The notes beneath the pieces are model-generated. The model was not told where the DNA came from. It did not search any database and saw only the letters and a list, made by a program, of their open reading frames with translations. 33,922 bases of DNA. Origin: Faecalibacterium sp. CAG:1138 (GTDB taxonomy: Bacteria > Bacillota > Clostridia > Christensenellales > CAG-917). Both the position numbers and the translations under genes were made by a program. Positions 33,102 through 33,922 of the stretch are shown in pieces (the first letter of the stretch is position 1; each line of letters starts with the position of its first letter). The stretch is from the NCBI GenBank assembly GCA_000434675.1, contig HF988631.1:52839-86760 (forward strand), given 5' to 3'.

Positions 33102-33200
33102 TTTGATTTTTTCGGTTGCAAAAAACGATATGCAGCCGCATAACTCCATATAATTTTATATTCTTTCAGTGCATAAGGGTGTTTGAAAACTGCGAAAACC

Positions 33201-33683
33201 TTAATTTCGCATAACGAACGCGCACGCAGGCGTGCGGCCGCATTTCAGGCTGACCTTTTCTCTCGCCGGTTTCACCTTTTCGGAATCGGTCTTTTTTTCC
33301 TCTCTGCCGACAAGCTCGGTTTTGAACCTTCTGAGAATAAAAAACCTTCTCACAAAATATCCGCGCACCGAAGTCGGCAATTCGATATGCGAACTTAAAA
33401 GAAACATCATAAATTTGATGCTCTCGCTGAAATGATTCAATATCGTAATGATCGTGTTGGAAAGCAGCGATACCAGAATCGCAACCAAAAAAGCGCAAAC
33501 GATGCTGCAGCACAAAAAAGCGCGCTTGCTTTGTTGTCTGAAACGTTTGCACAAAGAAATAACTTTGACGATAAGTCGGTAAAGTCCGTAAACCGTCAGA
33601 GTGAAAAGTATCGCCAGAAGAACGCTCATCGACAAACCGATGATGTCCAGCAGGCTTATTAAATTGTCCAAAAATGCTATCAT
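33201..33683 (-). CDS. Small membrane protein, first gene of the ABC/beta-helix operon
   Basis: A 160-aa protein. The start at 33683 is set by the promoter at 33726-33754, which lies inside any longer frame, and a modest CGGAA site. The first 60 residues (FLDNLISLLDIIGLSMSVLLAILFTLTVYGLY) form one or two membrane segments. A second hydrophobic stretch (RAFLCCSIVCAFLVAILVSLL) follows an RFRQQSK loop. The C-terminal 60 residues are strongly basic and hydrophilic (RRFFILRRFKTELVGREEKK). Not recognised; a regulator-like membrane protein or an accessory transporter subunit are both possible. Confidence 0.6.
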   Translation of the reverse strand: MIAFLDNLISLLDIIGLSMSVLLAILFTLTVYGLYRLIVKVISLCKRFRQQSKRAFLCCSIVCAFLVAILVSLLSNTIITILNHFSESIKFMMFLLSSHIELPTSVRGYFVRRFFILRRFKTELVGREEKKTDSEKVKPAREKVSLKCGRTPACAFVMRN

Positions 33684-33699
33684 TTTGATTCCGTTTTTA

Positions 33700-33720
33700 T
33701 GATATACAATAAGTATATCA
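33700..33720 (-). promoter_or_regulatory. Perfect inverted repeat just downstream of the -10: candidate operator
   Basis: TGATATAC and GTATATCA form a perfect 8-bp inverted repeat around AATAA. On the minus strand it starts 6 nt past the -10 and sits over the expected transcription start, a usual place for a repressor site. Confidence 0.6.
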
Positions 33721-33725
33721 CTTAT

Positions 33726-33754
33726 ATTATATAATATATTTATAAGATTGTCAA
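33726..33754 (-). promoter_or_regulatory. Full-consensus sigma-A promoter of the ABC/beta-helix operon
   Basis: Minus strand: TTGACA -35 (33754-33749), exactly 17 nt, TATAAT -10 (33731-33726). Both hexamers match consensus completely, giving a strong promoter that is probably held in check by the inverted repeat at 33700-33720. Confidence 0.88.
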
Positions 33755-33922
33755 CAACGAAAACGCCCCTGCTTTTTCGGGTAGGTCGCCGCACTTATCT
33801 TCTACGAACTAACCGCATACAAAATGACAAAATTTGAAGTTTATAAAGTGATTTTGGTTTGTTAAATTTTGTTTTTGTCGGTTCAACAGATAGTCAAAAG
33901 CGTAAAGAGTGCGAGCAAAAAG
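33755..33922. other. AT-rich spacer without a supported gene
   Basis: From the operon promoter to the window end I see no convincing gene, terminator or RNA. Sequence on either strand is AT-rich and lacks a coding pattern. A gene further upstream may lie just beyond the edge. Confidence 0.4.

Noticed and set aside
33684..33794. Longer start for the 160-aa membrane protein at 33794
   Set aside because: The extension runs across a full-consensus promoter and the inverted repeat, so it is unlikely to be translated.
1..33922. Mobile element, prophage, tRNA or rRNA
   Set aside because: No transposase, integrase, phage structural gene, terminal inverted repeats or cloverleaf/rRNA sequence could be seen on either strand.

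Overview
The window looks like chromosomal DNA of a Firmicutes (Clostridia-type) bacterium of intermediate GC. It opens with mini-RNase III (partial), RlmB and a SigH-type sigma factor, an order typical of Bacillota. Promoters are canonical sigma-A type, ribosome binding sites are strong AGGAGG variants, and genes end in clean Rho-independent hairpins. A gut or uncultured Clostridia lineage is plausible but is inferred only from gene content. I see no rRNA, tRNA, CRISPR array, insertion sequence or phage gene.

Layout. 1-1525 (+): mrnC-rlmB-sigH. 1561-2955 (-): a tiny exported protein and two paralogous lipoproteins sharing almost identical leader DNA. 3116-4309 (-): PLP aminotransferase. 4468-4860 (+): small unknown. 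5065-6780 (-): HdeD/DUF308-like membrane protein, a 74-aa unknown and a double helix-turn-helix repeat protein. An orphan MerR-type promoter lies at 5871-5901. 6976-8451 (+): Ig/FN3-like repeat lipoprotein. 8519-10606 (-): two CobW-type metal GTPases, one with a very His-rich segment and one fused to a YcgQ/DUF1980-like domain. 10753-13668 (-): membrane-anchored sialidase-fold protein and M32 carboxypeptidase. 13791-14003 (-): small unknown. 14346-15095 (+): YjdF/DUF2238-like membrane protein.

15173-22819 (-) is one tightly packed eight-gene operon in transcription order coaX, FAD-dependent dehydrogenase, rlmD-like methyltransferase, GH16 glucanase (frameshifted by a 26-bp tandem duplication), yitT-like, two chromate-transporter halves and nudC. 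It runs from a good promoter at 22850-22878 to a perfect hairpin at 15115-15149.

23006-33683 (-) is the most unusual part. A consensus promoter with a perfect inverted repeat just downstream leads into a small membrane protein, an ABC ATPase, an ABC-2-like permease and then three tandem paralogues of about 850 aa. Each paralogue has an N-terminal membrane anchor, bacterial Ig-like modules, a probable right-handed beta-helix and a conserved C-terminal signature. I do not recognise this as a described system. It is the best candidate here for a new cell-surface or export module.

Much of the accessory content concerns the cell envelope: anchored Ig and beta-helix proteins, lipoproteins, a sialidase-fold protein and a GH16 enzyme. 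These genes sit between housekeeping genes rather than on an evident mobile element.
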